Assembly (NCBI RefSeq): GCF_028747785.1
Contig: NZ_CP118158.1
Location: 3,038,001-3,102,000, forward strand
Length of the DNA stretch: 64,000 nucleotides
Reading direction: 5' to 3'
DNA from: Halosimplex aquaticum
GTDB taxonomy: Archaea > Halobacteriota > Halobacteria > Halobacteriales > Haloarculaceae
Part shown: one piece after another, positions 1 to 8,171 of the stretch
Layout: every line of letters starts with the position of its first letter
Position numbering within the stretch: position 1 is the first letter of the stretch
Notes under the pieces: model-generated
Databases searched by the model: none
What the model was told of the DNA's origin: nothing
The model's input: only the letters and a program-made list of their open reading frames with translations
Translations under genes and position numbers: made by a program

Positions 1-1
1 G

Positions 2-382
2 GTCGTCGTCGCGGTCGGTATCGTCTACACCGGGATCGAGGTCGTCCGCGACAACCTCGGCTACCTCCTCGGCCGCGCGCCGCCCGAGGAACTCCGCCGC
101 GAGATCATCCGCCGGGCGCTCTCTCACCCGGAGGTAGAGGGCGCCCACGACGTGATCGCCCACTACGTCGGCCCCGAGATCGACGTCTCGCTCCACATCG
201 AGGTCGAGGGCGACCGCACGCTGTTCGAGGCCCACGACATCGAGTCGGCCGTCGTCGAGTCGATCCGCGACCTCCCCGAGGTCGACGACGTGTTCGTCCA
301 CGTCGACCCGCGCGAACTCGACGAGTGGAAGGCCGACGAGCAGGTCGACCAGCTCGCCGGCGACCGCTGGCGGTCTCGATAG
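2..382 (+). CDS. Cation diffusion facilitator (CDF) transporter, C-terminal part
   Basis: The 5' end lies outside the window; 126 codons remain and end at the TAG at 380-382. The fragment starts in the last hydrophobic helix (VVVAVGIVYTGIEVV), followed by a soluble domain of about 95 residues containing GLLGRAP-like and HDV/HIEV elements (residues about 25-110). That helix-plus-ferredoxin-like cytoplasmic domain is the C-terminal signature of CDF metal/proton antiporters, which export Zn, Co, Mn or Fe; the domain dimerises and senses metal. The metal-selecting transmembrane residues are not visible, so no substrate can be named. It is followed 60 bp later by the carotenoid oxygenase gene on the same strand. 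Confidence 0.8.
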   Translation, partial: VVVAVGIVYTGIEVVRDNLGYLLGRAPPEELRREIIRRALSHPEVEGAHDVIAHYVGPEIDVSLHIEVEGDRTLFEAHDIESAVVESIRDLPEVDDVFVHVDPRELDEWKADEQVDQLAGDRWRSR

Positions 383-441
383 GAGTCGTCCGCGGGGCGA
401 CCCACCGCCAGTGACTCCCCTGTCGCAGCCCAACTGCGGAC

Positions 442-1851
442 ATGTCGATGGAGACCGGGTTCGAACTGGGGTTCGCCTCGCTCTCGAACGAGGTCGCCGA
501 CCGGTCGCTCGCGGTCGAGGGGTCGCTGCCGGACTGGCTCGCCGGCGCGCTGGTCCGCAACGGGCCCGCGACGTTCGAGGTGGGCGGCGACCGAGTCGAA
601 CACTGGTTCGACGGCCTGGCGATGCTCCACCGCTTCGCGTTCGGCGGGCGCGAGGACGCGGTCAGGTACACCAACCGCTCGCTCCGGTCCGACACGTACC
701 GCGAAGCGATGCGGGACGGTGAGATCGACGGCCAGTTCGCGACCGGTGGCGGCGGCTATCTCCGGCGGATCCGCCGACTGCTGTTCGACGAGCCGACCGA
801 CAACTGCAACGTCCACGTCGCCCGCGTCGGCGACGCGCTCGTCGCGATGACCGAGGTTCCCCGCTACGTCGGCGTGAACCCGGAGACGCTGGACACGCTC
901 GGCGAGTTCGCCTTCGCCGACGCGCTCACCGGACACCTCAGTTGCGCGCACGTCCTCCCCGACCCCCACCGCGGGGAGACGGTGGGCCTCCTGACCACGT
1001 TCGGTCGCCCCAGCGAGTACACACTCTACCGGCTCCCCGACGGCTCGCGCTCGCGCGAACGGATCGGCTCGGTCGCGACCGGCGACCCCGCGTACCTCCA
1101 CAGCTTCGGGCTCACCGAGCGATTCGTCGTCCTCACGGAACACCCGTTCGTGACGACTCCCGCGTCGTTCCTGTTGCCCGGTCGGGACACCTTCGTCGAC
1201 CACTACGACTGGAAGCCCGAGCACGGGACGAGATTCCACGTTCTCGACCGCGAGACGGGTGAACGGATCGCGACCGCGACGGCCGACCCGTGGTTCGTCT
1301 TCCACCACGCCAACGCCTTCGAGGCCGACGGCGAACTCGTGGTCGACCTCGTCGCCTACCCGAACGCCGACGTGGTCGACGGGCTCTACCTGTCCGAAGC
1401 CAGCGACTGGTTCGAGCACGGACGGGACGGTCACCTCCGGCGCTTTCGCGTCCAACTGGACGGACAGGCCGTCGGGAGCGAGACGCTGTACGAGGGCTGT
1501 GAACTCCCCCGGATCGCCCGCGGCGACCGCACCAGGGAGTACCGCTACGTCTACGCGCAGGGCGCGGCCGACCGGGACGGCAACCACGTCGCGAAAGTGG
1601 ACGTGACGACCGGCGAGTCACGGCGCTGGGAAGAGCCGGGCGTCTTCGTCGAGGAACCGGTCTTCGTCCGCGCGCCCGACGCCGAGCGACCGAGCGACCG
1701 GGGAGTCGTGCTGGCGACGGCGCTGAACACCGACGAGGGGCGGACCGACCTGCTCGTCCTCGACGGCGAGACGCTGGACGAACGGGCGCGAGCGCCGCTC
1801 CCGCACGCGGTCCCGTTCGGCTTCCACGGTCGGTACTTCCCTGAGTGGTGA
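442..1851 (+). CDS. Carotenoid oxygenase (RPE65/CCD family)
   Basis: A 469-aa protein of normal family length. Four histidines expected to hold the catalytic Fe(II) of the seven-bladed propeller are in typical contexts: H170 (HLSCAH), H220 (YLHSFG), H289 (FHHANAF) and H462 (GFHGRYF near the C-terminus). The N-terminus (DWLAGALVRNGPATFEVG, then HWFDGLAMLHRF) is the classic opening of the family. Members cleave carotenoid double bonds with O2 to give apocarotenals or retinal. In haloarchaea retinal is usually made by Brp/Blh, so this enzyme may cleave another carotenoid or act as an alternative retinal source. No rhodopsin gene is in the window. ATG at 442 is chosen; there is no signal peptide. 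Confidence 0.92.
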   Translation: MSMETGFELGFASLSNEVADRSLAVEGSLPDWLAGALVRNGPATFEVGGDRVEHWFDGLAMLHRFAFGGREDAVRYTNRSLRSDTYREAMRDGEIDGQFATGGGGYLRRIRRLLFDEPTDNCNVHVARVGDALVAMTEVPRYVGVNPETLDTLGEFAFADALTGHLSCAHVLPDPHRGETVGLLTTFGRPSEYTLYRLPDGSRSRERIGSVATGDPAYLHSFGLTERFVVLTEHPFVTTPASFLLPGRDTFVDHYDWKPEHGTRFHVLDRETGERIATATADPWFVFHHANAFEADGELVVDLVAYPNADVVDGLYLSEASDWFEHGRDGHLRRFRVQLDGQAVGSETLYEGCELPRIARGDRTREYRYVYAQGAADRDGNHVAKVDVTTGESRRWEEPGVFVEEPVFVRAPDAERPSDRGVVLATALNTDEGRTDLLVLDGETLDERARAPLPHAVPFGFHGRYFPEW

Positions 1852-1994
1852 CGGGGGCAGGCGCTCGCTCGCTCCGACGCGCCGCTCACGACCGGTTCGC
1901 TTCGACCGGATCGCCGAGTCGAAGACCCATCGGTGGCGGGTCGTCTTGCGCACAAGGGACAAACGCGCCCGTCACCTAACGTCTGTACGTTCAC

Positions 1995-3428
1995 ATGCCC
2001 GAGTTCGACCTCATCGTCCTCGGCGGTGGTACCGGGAACAGAGTCGCCGCAGCGGCCGCCGACGAGGGGACGGACGTGGCGCTCGTCGAGCGCGGTCGGC
2101 TCGGGGGCACCTGCCTCAACCGCGGGTGCAACCCCTCGAAGAAGCTCATCCACCGCGCGAACGTCGCCGAGACGGTGCGCGGTGCCGACGCGCTCGGCGT
2201 CGAGGCGTCGGTCGAGAGCGTCGACTTCGAGGGCATCGTCGACGACGTGCGCGCGACGATACGAGAGACGGCCGAGGCCAAGGCCGAACGAGCGCGGGGG
2301 CACGACAACATCGCCTTCTACCAGCGCGAGGGCCGATTCGTCGACGAGCGGACGGTCGAGGTCGACGCCGGCGGGGGAGCGGACAGCGGCGGCGGAGCGG
2401 ACGACGGCGAGCGGCTCACCGCCGAGAGGGTCGTTCTGGCGGGCGGTTCCCGCCCGATGGTCCCCGACGCCATCGACGGCACCGCGGAGACGGAGTTTCT
2501 CACGAGCGACGAGGCGCTGTGGCTGTCCGAGTGCCCGGACCGCCTCGTGGTCGTCGGCGGCGGCTACATCGCCGCCGAGTTGAGCCACTTCTTCTCGCAG
2601 ATGGGCGCCGACGTCGTGATCGTCGGCCACGCCGAACTCCTCGTCGACCGCGAGGACTCCGACGTCGCCGAGCGACTCACCGAGGTCTACCGGGAGAAAC
2701 ACGAACTCCACCTCGGCTACAGCGCGACAGAAATAGCGGAGAGCGACGGCGAGAAGCGCGTCACCGCGGAGGACGAGGACGGCGACGAGATCGAGGTCGC
2801 GGGCGACCGTCTCCTCTTGGCGACCGGGCGGCGACCGAACACCGACACCTGGAACGTCTCGGCGGCCGGGATCGAGACGACCGAGGAGGGCTTGGTCGAG
2901 ACCGACGAGTACCTCCGCACGTCGGCCGACGGGGTCTACGCCATCGGCGACATCGCGGGGAACTACATGTTCAAACACTCCGGCGACAAAGAGGCCGAGT
3001 ACGCCGTCGAGAACGCCGTTCGAGGGGCCGAGACGCCGGTCGAATACCCCGGGATGGCCCACGCCGTGTTCGGCTCTCCCCAGGTCGCCAGCCTCGGAAA
3101 GACAGAGGGCGAACTCGAGGAGGACGAGGACTTCGCCGACGACGAGTACGAGGTCGGGACCTTCGCGTACGACGACACCGCGCTCGGTTCGGCGCTGGAC
3201 GACGAGGGCGGGTTCGCGAAGGTCCTCGTCGGCGCGGACGGCGAGGTGCTGGGCTGTCACGTCGTCGGCCCCGAGGCCTCGACGCTGATCCACGAGGTGA
3301 GCACCGCGGTCGCGGCCGGCGCCGACGCGGCGACGGTCGCCGAGACGATCCACGTCCACCCCGCACTCTCGGAGGTCGTCCAGGGCGCCTTCCGCGAGGT
3401 GTGCGACGTGGCGCCGTCGCGGATCTAA
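1995..3428 (+). CDS. Pyridine nucleotide-disulfide reductase (dihydrolipoyl dehydrogenase / bis-gamma-glutamylcystine reductase type)
   Basis: A 477-aa flavoprotein. An N-terminal FAD dinucleotide-binding motif (LGGGTGNR, residues 9-16) is followed by the redox-active disulfide C40-C45 in GGTCLNRGCNPSKK, an NAD(P) Rossmann motif (VVVGGGYIAAE, about residue 190), and the C-terminal dimerisation domain with H455/E460 in HPALSE. This is the class I disulfide reductase layout (lipoamide dehydrogenase, mercuric, glutathione and mycothione reductases). Haloarchaea use gamma-glutamylcysteine as low-molecular thiol, and its reductase belongs to this family, so bis-gamma-glutamylcystine reductase is a real alternative to lipoamide dehydrogenase. 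No 2-oxoacid dehydrogenase genes are adjacent. A Gly/Asp-rich insert (residues about 124-137) looks like a local expansion. Confidence 0.9.
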   Translation: MPEFDLIVLGGGTGNRVAAAAADEGTDVALVERGRLGGTCLNRGCNPSKKLIHRANVAETVRGADALGVEASVESVDFEGIVDDVRATIRETAEAKAERARGHDNIAFYQREGRFVDERTVEVDAGGGADSGGGADDGERLTAERVVLAGGSRPMVPDAIDGTAETEFLTSDEALWLSECPDRLVVVGGGYIAAELSHFFSQMGADVVIVGHAELLVDREDSDVAERLTEVYREKHELHLGYSATEIAESDGEKRVTAEDEDGDEIEVAGDRLLLATGRRPNTDTWNVSAAGIETTEEGLVETDEYLRTSADGVYAIGDIAGNYMFKHSGDKEAEYAVENAVRGAETPVEYPGMAHAVFGSPQVASLGKTEGELEEDEDFADDEYEVGTFAYDDTALGSALDDEGGFAKVLVGADGEVLGCHVVGPEASTLIHEVSTAVAAGADAATVAETIHVHPALSEVVQGAFREVCDVAPSRI

Positions 3429-3439
3429 GCCGGTCTCGC

Positions 3440-4231
3440 TCAGAGGCGGCGGTCGAGGAAGTCCGCGACCGTCTCGATGCCCCGGTCCTGCCAGTCCTCG
3501 GGTTCGACGACGATGCCGTGGCCGCCTCCGGGGAGGATTCCGAGTTCGACCGGTCGCCCCGCTTCGGCGAGCGCCTGCGCGTACTCGCGGGCGCCGTCGG
3601 CGGGCAGGAGGTCGTCGTCGTCGCCGTGCAGGACGAGCGTCGGCGGCGTCGCGCTGTCGACGTGAGCTGCCGGCGACACGCGCTCGTAGCGCTCGGGCAC
3701 CTCGTCGGGGCCGCCGCCGAGGAACTGCCGTTCGAGGTCGTTGGCCGCCTCCGGGGTGCGGTCGCGCATGTCGTAGGCCCCGCTGATGGGCGCGCTCGCC
3801 GCCACTTTCGAGGAGACGGTCGCGTCTTCGGGGTCGAAGTCGCCGTCGGCGGCGGCGACCAGCGCCGCGAGGTGGCCCCCGGCGGAGTGGCCCGTCGTCG
3901 CGACCCGGTCGGGGTCGATCCCGTACTCGTCGGCGTGCTCCTTCGCGAAGCGGACCGCCGCGGCGCCGTCCTCGACCGGCGTCGGGAACGTCGCCTCGCC
4001 GCTCAGGCGGTAGTTCGCGTCGAAGCAGACGTAGCCGCGCTCGGCCAGCCCGCGTTCGAGCGCTTCGAGCTGTCCCTTCTCGCCCTCGATCCAGCCGCCG
4101 CCGTGGTAGACGACGACGGCCGGGCGGTCCGTCCCGCCGTCGTCGGGCCGGTACACGTCGAGTTCCAGCGGCGACTCTCGCTCTGGCGGACGGTGAAAGA
4201 CGACGTCCCGGTCGACAGTCACGTCGGTCAT
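3440..4231 (-). CDS. Alpha/beta hydrolase (HSL/carboxylesterase type)
   Basis: A 263-aa single-domain alpha/beta hydrolase. The oxyanion-hole motif HGGGW lies at residues 43-47, the nucleophile elbow GHSAGG has S116, the acid is within the D204-D207 run after LVLHG, and the catalytic histidine is H238 in GGGHG. This is the hormone-sensitive lipase/BD-FAE-like esterase arrangement, so it likely hydrolyses short acyl or acetyl esters in the cytoplasm. No signal peptide is seen. It is convergent with the disulfide reductase gene (11 bp between stops) and lies downstream of the methylthiotransferase gene on the same strand (46 bp). The substrate cannot be inferred from context. Confidence 0.9.
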   Translation of the reverse strand: MTDVTVDRDVVFHRPPERESPLELDVYRPDDGGTDRPAVVVYHGGGWIEGEKGQLEALERGLAERGYVCFDANYRLSGEATFPTPVEDGAAAVRFAKEHADEYGIDPDRVATTGHSAGGHLAALVAAADGDFDPEDATVSSKVAASAPISGAYDMRDRTPEAANDLERQFLGGGPDEVPERYERVSPAAHVDSATPPTLVLHGDDDDLLPADGAREYAQALAEAGRPVELGILPGGGHGIVVEPEDWQDRGIETVADFLDRRL

Positions 4232-4277
4232 AGCCGGTGGTCGCCCGGTGTCGGAAAACGGCTTTCGGTCGCGGCAG

Positions 4278-5537
4278 TCAGGCCAGTTCGCCGAGCGCGT
4301 AGACGGTGTTGTGACCCGTGATTTCCACGTCCACCGTCTCGCCGACCTCGACGCCCTGCGTCTGCGCGCCGGGGATCGCGACCTGGCGGTAGGCGCGGTC
4401 GTAGCCCACCAGCGAGTCGTCGGTGCCGTCCTCGGTCACCAGCACGGAGCGGGTGTCGCCGACCATCGACCCGTACACCTCGTCCATGACCTCCATCTTC
4501 AGGTCGGTCATCGCCGAGGAGCGCTCCTTCTTGACGGTGCCGCCGAGGCCCTTCATGTCGGCCGCGTCGGTGCCCGGCCGCTTCGAGAACCGGGTCACGT
4601 TGATCTTCTCGGGGCGCGTCTCCCGGAGCAGCGCCATCGTCTGCTGGAAGTCGTGGTCGGTCTCCGTCGGGAAGCCGACGATGAAGTCCGTCGAGAGGGT
4701 CCACTCGTCGAGGTACTCGTCGAACGTCTCGACGACTTCGACGTACTCGCCGACCTCGTGCTGGCGGCGCATGTCCGCGAGCACGTCGTCGCTGCCGGAC
4801 TGGACCGGCGCGTGCAGGAAGTTGTAGATCTCCTCGTTGGCGGCGAAGACCCCCGCGAGCTCCTCGCGGACGCCGTGGACGCCCTTCGGGTTGGCCATCC
4901 CGACGCGGACGCGGAACTCGCCGTCGATGTCGCAGATGCGGTCGAGCAGTTCGGGCAGGAGGCTCTCGCCCCGGTTGCGGTCCCAGCCGTAGACGCCGGT
5001 GTCCTGGCCGGTGATGCGGATCTCCCTGGCGCCGGCGTGGACCAGCGCGCGGGCCTTCTCGACGTTCTCCTCGACGGAGGGGGAGTCGATCCGGCCGGTC
5101 GCCCGCTTGGTGATGCAGTACGAGCAGTCGCTCATGCACCCGCGGGCGATGGGGAGGATGCCGACGACGCCGTCCAGCACCGGTTCGGTGTCGGGCGTCG
5201 TCGTCGGGCACTCGCCGTTGCGGACGTACTCGGGCACCTCGTCCCAGTGGAGGATCTCGGCGTCGACGTCGGCCGACTCGAACTCCTCGCCCTGCGCGAG
5301 GGCCATACAGCCGGTCACGACGAGGTCCGCGGGCGTCTCGGCGTCGAGTTCCTCGGCCCGCCGGAGCATGTTTCGCTCCGTCTTCTCGACCACGGTGCAG
5401 GTGTTGAGGATCGCCACGTCGGCCTCCTCGGGGCCGTCGGCGGGGTGGTGGCCGCCGTCCCGGAGCGCCCGCTCGATCTGGCGGCTCTCGCCCCGGTTGG
5501 CCGTGCAACCGTAGGTCTCGATGTGATAGCGGGCCAT
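4278..5537 (-). CDS. tRNA (N6-L-threonylcarbamoyladenosine(37)-C2)-methylthiotransferase
   Basis: A 419-aa radical-SAM methylthiotransferase of the MtaB/CDKAL1 class. The N-terminal UPF0004 domain supplies three cluster cysteines (C11 in YGCTANRGE, C47 in NTCTV, C77 in TGCMA). The radical-SAM triad is C134, C138 and C141 (GCMSDCSYC). The C-terminus (about residues 355-419) is a TRAM RNA-binding domain. The enzyme converts t6A37 to ms2t6A37 in tRNAs decoding ANN codons. The N-terminal wording CTANRGES is the archaeal/eukaryotic e-MtaB version rather than bacterial MiaB. ATG at 5537 is used. The neighbouring MFS and esterase genes on the same strand have no obvious link to tRNA modification. 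Confidence 0.94.
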   Translation of the reverse strand: MARYHIETYGCTANRGESRQIERALRDGGHHPADGPEEADVAILNTCTVVEKTERNMLRRAEELDAETPADLVVTGCMALAQGEEFESADVDAEILHWDEVPEYVRNGECPTTTPDTEPVLDGVVGILPIARGCMSDCSYCITKRATGRIDSPSVEENVEKARALVHAGAREIRITGQDTGVYGWDRNRGESLLPELLDRICDIDGEFRVRVGMANPKGVHGVREELAGVFAANEEIYNFLHAPVQSGSDDVLADMRRQHEVGEYVEVVETFDEYLDEWTLSTDFIVGFPTETDHDFQQTMALLRETRPEKINVTRFSKRPGTDAADMKGLGGTVKKERSSAMTDLKMEVMDEVYGSMVGDTRSVLVTEDGTDDSLVGYDRAYRQVAIPGAQTQGVEVGETVDVEITGHNTVYALGELA

Positions 5538-5618
5538 CTCGTTAGTTCTCTCTTGGCGCTCGCGGCCAAAAGCGCGACGGATCGGCGCCGCTGGGTCGGC
5601 GCCGCAGGTCGCAGTCGC

Positions 5619-6818
5619 TCAGTCGGCGCCGACCTCGGACCCGGTCCGCAGTCCCACGGGCGAACCCCCGCGGTGGACGACCAGCGTCACCGCGAGCAGG
5701 CCGACCCCGAGCGCCGCCATCGCGACCAGCGGCGACAGGGCGTCCGCGAGGACGCCCCCGGCGACCGAGAACGGGAGCTTGATCAGCGAGTACGCCATCG
5801 AGACGCCGCTGAGGACGGTCGCCCGGCCGGCCGTGGCGACGCGGTCGTTGACGTACCCCTTCGAGAGCGGCCGCGTCACCGCCCGCATGGCGCGGATCGC
5901 CACGAACCCCGGGATCGCCACGAGCGGGACGACCCACGCGCCGACGAACAGCGTTCCCAGCAGTGCGGGGGTGAGCAGGAACCAGCCGTCGAGGCCAACG
6001 CGCTCGCGGATCCACTCCGCGCGGGCGCTGGCCAGCGCCGCCAGCAGCGTGAACCCCGCGTAGAGCCAGCCCAGCGACGCGACGGGGACGCCGAGATCGA
6101 CGCTCACCGGCTGGGTGAACCGCGAGACGGCCTGCGCGACGCCGAGCAGGACGCCGACCCACAGGACGAACCGCCGCAGGTCCGACCCGAGGATCCGCTC
6201 GCGCAACAGCGGCAGGACTTCGAGCGGGCCGACCCGGTCGTCGGCGTCGACCGCGATCGACGGGAAGGTCACGAGGACGAGCGTCCCCGCCGCCCAGAGC
6301 GCGCCCGTCGCGTAGAACGGCCACCGGAGGCTCACGTCGCCCACGTACCCGCCGGCGATTGCCGCTACAGCCCCGACCGCGAGCGTCACCGACTCCCCCC
6401 GGCCGCGGACGTGCTCGAACGTCTCGTCGCCGATGCGCCGTTCCAGCAGTTCGTACAGCCAGGCGTCGGTGCTGCCGGACTGCAGCGTCGTGCCGACCGC
6501 CCACAGCAGGTAGACCGCCGCCAGCACCCAGAACGTGCTCGACAGCCCCATCGCGACGACGGCGACCGACCGCAGGGCGTTCCCGAGGACGAGGCTGTTG
6601 CGCCAGCCGATCCGGTCGCCGACGAAGCCCGTCGGGATCTCCCCCGCGGTCAGGCCGAGCCACCAGATGGCGTCGAGGACCATGATCTCCGTGTACGAGA
6701 GGCCCTGCGCCCGGAGGAAGACGACCCAGATCGGCAGCGCCAGCCCCATCGTGTTCGTCGCCATGTACAGGTAGTACTTGGCGACCGGCCGCGCCGGCAG
6801 GCGTTCGCGCACCGACAT
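5619..6818 (-). CDS. MFS transporter
   Basis: A 399-aa protein from the ATG at 6818; a GTG at 6842 would add eight Arg-rich residues and is less likely. It has about 12 hydrophobic segments. The signature loop after TM2 reads GEIPTGFVGDRIG (about residues 65-77), with RERL...YYLYM at the N-terminus typical of archaeal MFS exporters. The family moves small solutes or drugs across the cytoplasmic membrane using ion gradients; nothing here fixes substrate or direction. The gene ends 81 bp before the methylthiotransferase start on the same strand. Its upstream region holds a repeat element (6911-7252). Confidence 0.85.
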   Translation of the reverse strand: MSVRERLPARPVAKYYLYMATNTMGLALPIWVVFLRAQGLSYTEIMVLDAIWWLGLTAGEIPTGFVGDRIGWRNSLVLGNALRSVAVVAMGLSSTFWVLAAVYLLWAVGTTLQSGSTDAWLYELLERRIGDETFEHVRGRGESVTLAVGAVAAIAGGYVGDVSLRWPFYATGALWAAGTLVLVTFPSIAVDADDRVGPLEVLPLLRERILGSDLRRFVLWVGVLLGVAQAVSRFTQPVSVDLGVPVASLGWLYAGFTLLAALASARAEWIRERVGLDGWFLLTPALLGTLFVGAWVVPLVAIPGFVAIRAMRAVTRPLSKGYVNDRVATAGRATVLSGVSMAYSLIKLPFSVAGGVLADALSPLVAMAALGVGLLAVTLVVHRGGSPVGLRTGSEVGAD

Positions 6819-6910
6819 TCTCTGTCGACTGTCTCGGCGCACGCCACGTAACTGTTCTCTGAAGCCGATTATTGTAGATCCGGCGTCACGTCAATTTCGG
6901 ACCCGACTCT

Positions 6911-7252
6911 TTCTCAGTGGCGCGCGCTGTCGCGGGTTTCATCCCGCGACAGCATCGTGCGAGGTCTTCGTGAGCGAAGCGAACGAGGGCTCGGAAGACG
7001 AGCGGAGCGAGTCTTCCGGTGGATGAGAAGCGCACCGAGCGGAGCCTGCGGAGCGAGGGAGCATCGCAGTCGGTTGGGGAGGCGGGTGGCGCGGTAGTGT
7101 GCGGTCGCTGTGCTGCTGTTCCTGGTGGACTGAAAGGGCGAGATCAGGTCGCGCCAGCGGGGAGTCGCTGGTCGGGCCCTATCCGAGCGAGCGAAGCGAG
7201 TGAGGATATCCCGACCAGCGACCGCGAGCGGGTCGAGGGCTTTCGTCGCCTG
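6911..7252 (+). repeat. Structured intergenic repeat, copy 1 (about 340 bp)
   Basis: This fills most of the 508-bp gap between the MFS and DeoC genes. It matches the reverse complement of 35684-36053 in several blocks: the 5' TTTCT-GTGGCGCGCGCTGTCGCG end, ATCGTGCGAGG, GTCGGTTGGGGAGG, a block around 7125-7143 (TTCCTGGTGGACTGAAAGGG) and the 3' end GAGGGCTTTC. Inside are an 11-bp stem with 6-nt loop (6927-6937 with 6944-6954) and a perfect 13-bp stem (7164-7176 with 7210-7222) enclosing GAGCGAAGCGAG motifs. No credible ORF is present; the reading frames are Arg-rich. It could be a non-autonomous mobile element or a structured RNA. The function is unknown. Confidence 0.7.
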
Positions 7253-7326
7253 TTGGCGTCCGCAACGGTCGTCCTCCCAGAACACACACAGAACTCGCCG
7301 TCGTCAGAACCGACTCGAAACTTCGC

Positions 7327-8016
7327 TCAGTCGTCCCAGCCGCTCACGTCCTCGCGAGTCGCCGTCTCGTGCTGGTCCAGATACTCGCGGGCGATGACGT
7401 CGCCGCTCGAAGCGCCGATCCGCTCCGCACCCGCGTCCAGCATCGCCTCCATCGCTTCCCACGAACCGATGCCGCCGGAGGCCTTCACAGGCAAGTACTC
7501 GGCCAGCAGTTCCACGTCGGGGACGGTCGCGCCGCCGTCGGAGAACCCGGTCGCGGTCTTCAGGTAATCGGCGTCGGCTTCGAGCGCGCACTCCGCGGCG
7601 CGGCGCTTCTCGGCCTCGTCGGCCAGCAGCGGGGTCTCGACGATGACCTTGACCGGGATCGGGACGGCGGCGACCACCTCCTCGATCTCCTCGGTGACGG
7701 CGTCGTCCTCGCCGGCCTTGAGTCGGCCGACGTTGATCACCACGTCGAGTTCGTCGGCGCCCTCGTCCCAGGCGTCGGTGGCCTCGGCGCACTTGGTCGC
7801 GGTGGTGTGCTGGCCGTGGGGGAAGCCGACGACCGTCGACAGCGGGACCGTCGGGGCGTAGCCGTCGGCGAGTTCGAGGTAGCAGGGCGGGATGCACGCC
7901 CGTAGCCCGTACTCGATGGCGGCGTCGAGCACCGCTATCACGTCGTCCGGCGTCGTCTCCGGCCCGAGGACCGTGTGTTCGATACGGCCCGTCACCTCCG
8001 CCGCGTCCGTGTTCAT
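7327..8016 (-). CDS. deoC: Deoxyribose-phosphate aldolase
   Basis: A 229-aa TIM-barrel aldolase, the usual length for archaeal DeoC. The expected catalytic set is present: D91 (ELDVVINVG), the Schiff-base lysine K153 ([12 protein letters not shown]) and the proton-relay lysine K178 ([10 protein letters not shown]). It catalyses reversible cleavage of 2-deoxyribose 5-phosphate to glyceraldehyde 3-phosphate and acetaldehyde in nucleoside catabolism. A uridine-phosphorylase-type gene lies 1.6 kb away (9650), supporting nucleoside salvage, although the two are on opposite strands and not an operon. ATG at 8016 gives a standard N-terminus. The stop is about 75 bp from the repeat copy 1 end. Confidence 0.94.
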   Translation of the reverse strand: MNTDAAEVTGRIEHTVLGPETTPDDVIAVLDAAIEYGLRACIPPCYLELADGYAPTVPLSTVVGFPHGQHTTATKCAEATDAWDEGADELDVVINVGRLKAGEDDAVTEEIEEVVAAVPIPVKVIVETPLLADEAEKRRAAECALEADADYLKTATGFSDGGATVPDVELLAEYLPVKASGGIGSWEAMEAMLDAGAERIGASSGDVIAREYLDQHETATREDVSGWDD

Positions 8017-8171
8017 GGCTCACCCGTCTCACCCCCGCCTAAAAGCCCGTTCGGATCCGTCGGGGTGTCTCGGACCGACGGTCCCCGCCGCGGCCGGTCC
8101 CCGAGTCGCGCCGGCGATAGCGCGCCGTATCGACCGGAACCCTTTCGGCGGTCCGCGCACCGCCACAGGGT

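Noticed and set aside
163..1587. 474-codon minus-strand frame opposite the carotenoid oxygenase
   Set aside because: The sense strand encodes a complete family protein with all metal ligands; the antisense frame shows no motif.
1946..4321. 791-codon plus-strand frame overlapping the disulfide reductase and esterase
   Set aside because: Arg-rich composition over most of its length and opposite or out of frame to proteins with full active sites.
4248..6851. Very long open frame (867 codons) on the plus strand opposite the methylthiotransferase and MFS genes
   Set aside because: It is antisense to two recognisable proteins, has repetitive Arg/His/Ala/Asp composition and no domains. High GC removes stop codons from non-coding frames.
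7164..7222. Hairpins and GAGCGAAGCGAG repeats considered as a CRISPR array
   Set aside because: Units are palindromic, not regularly spaced direct repeats, there are no unique spacers of constant length and no cas genes are near.
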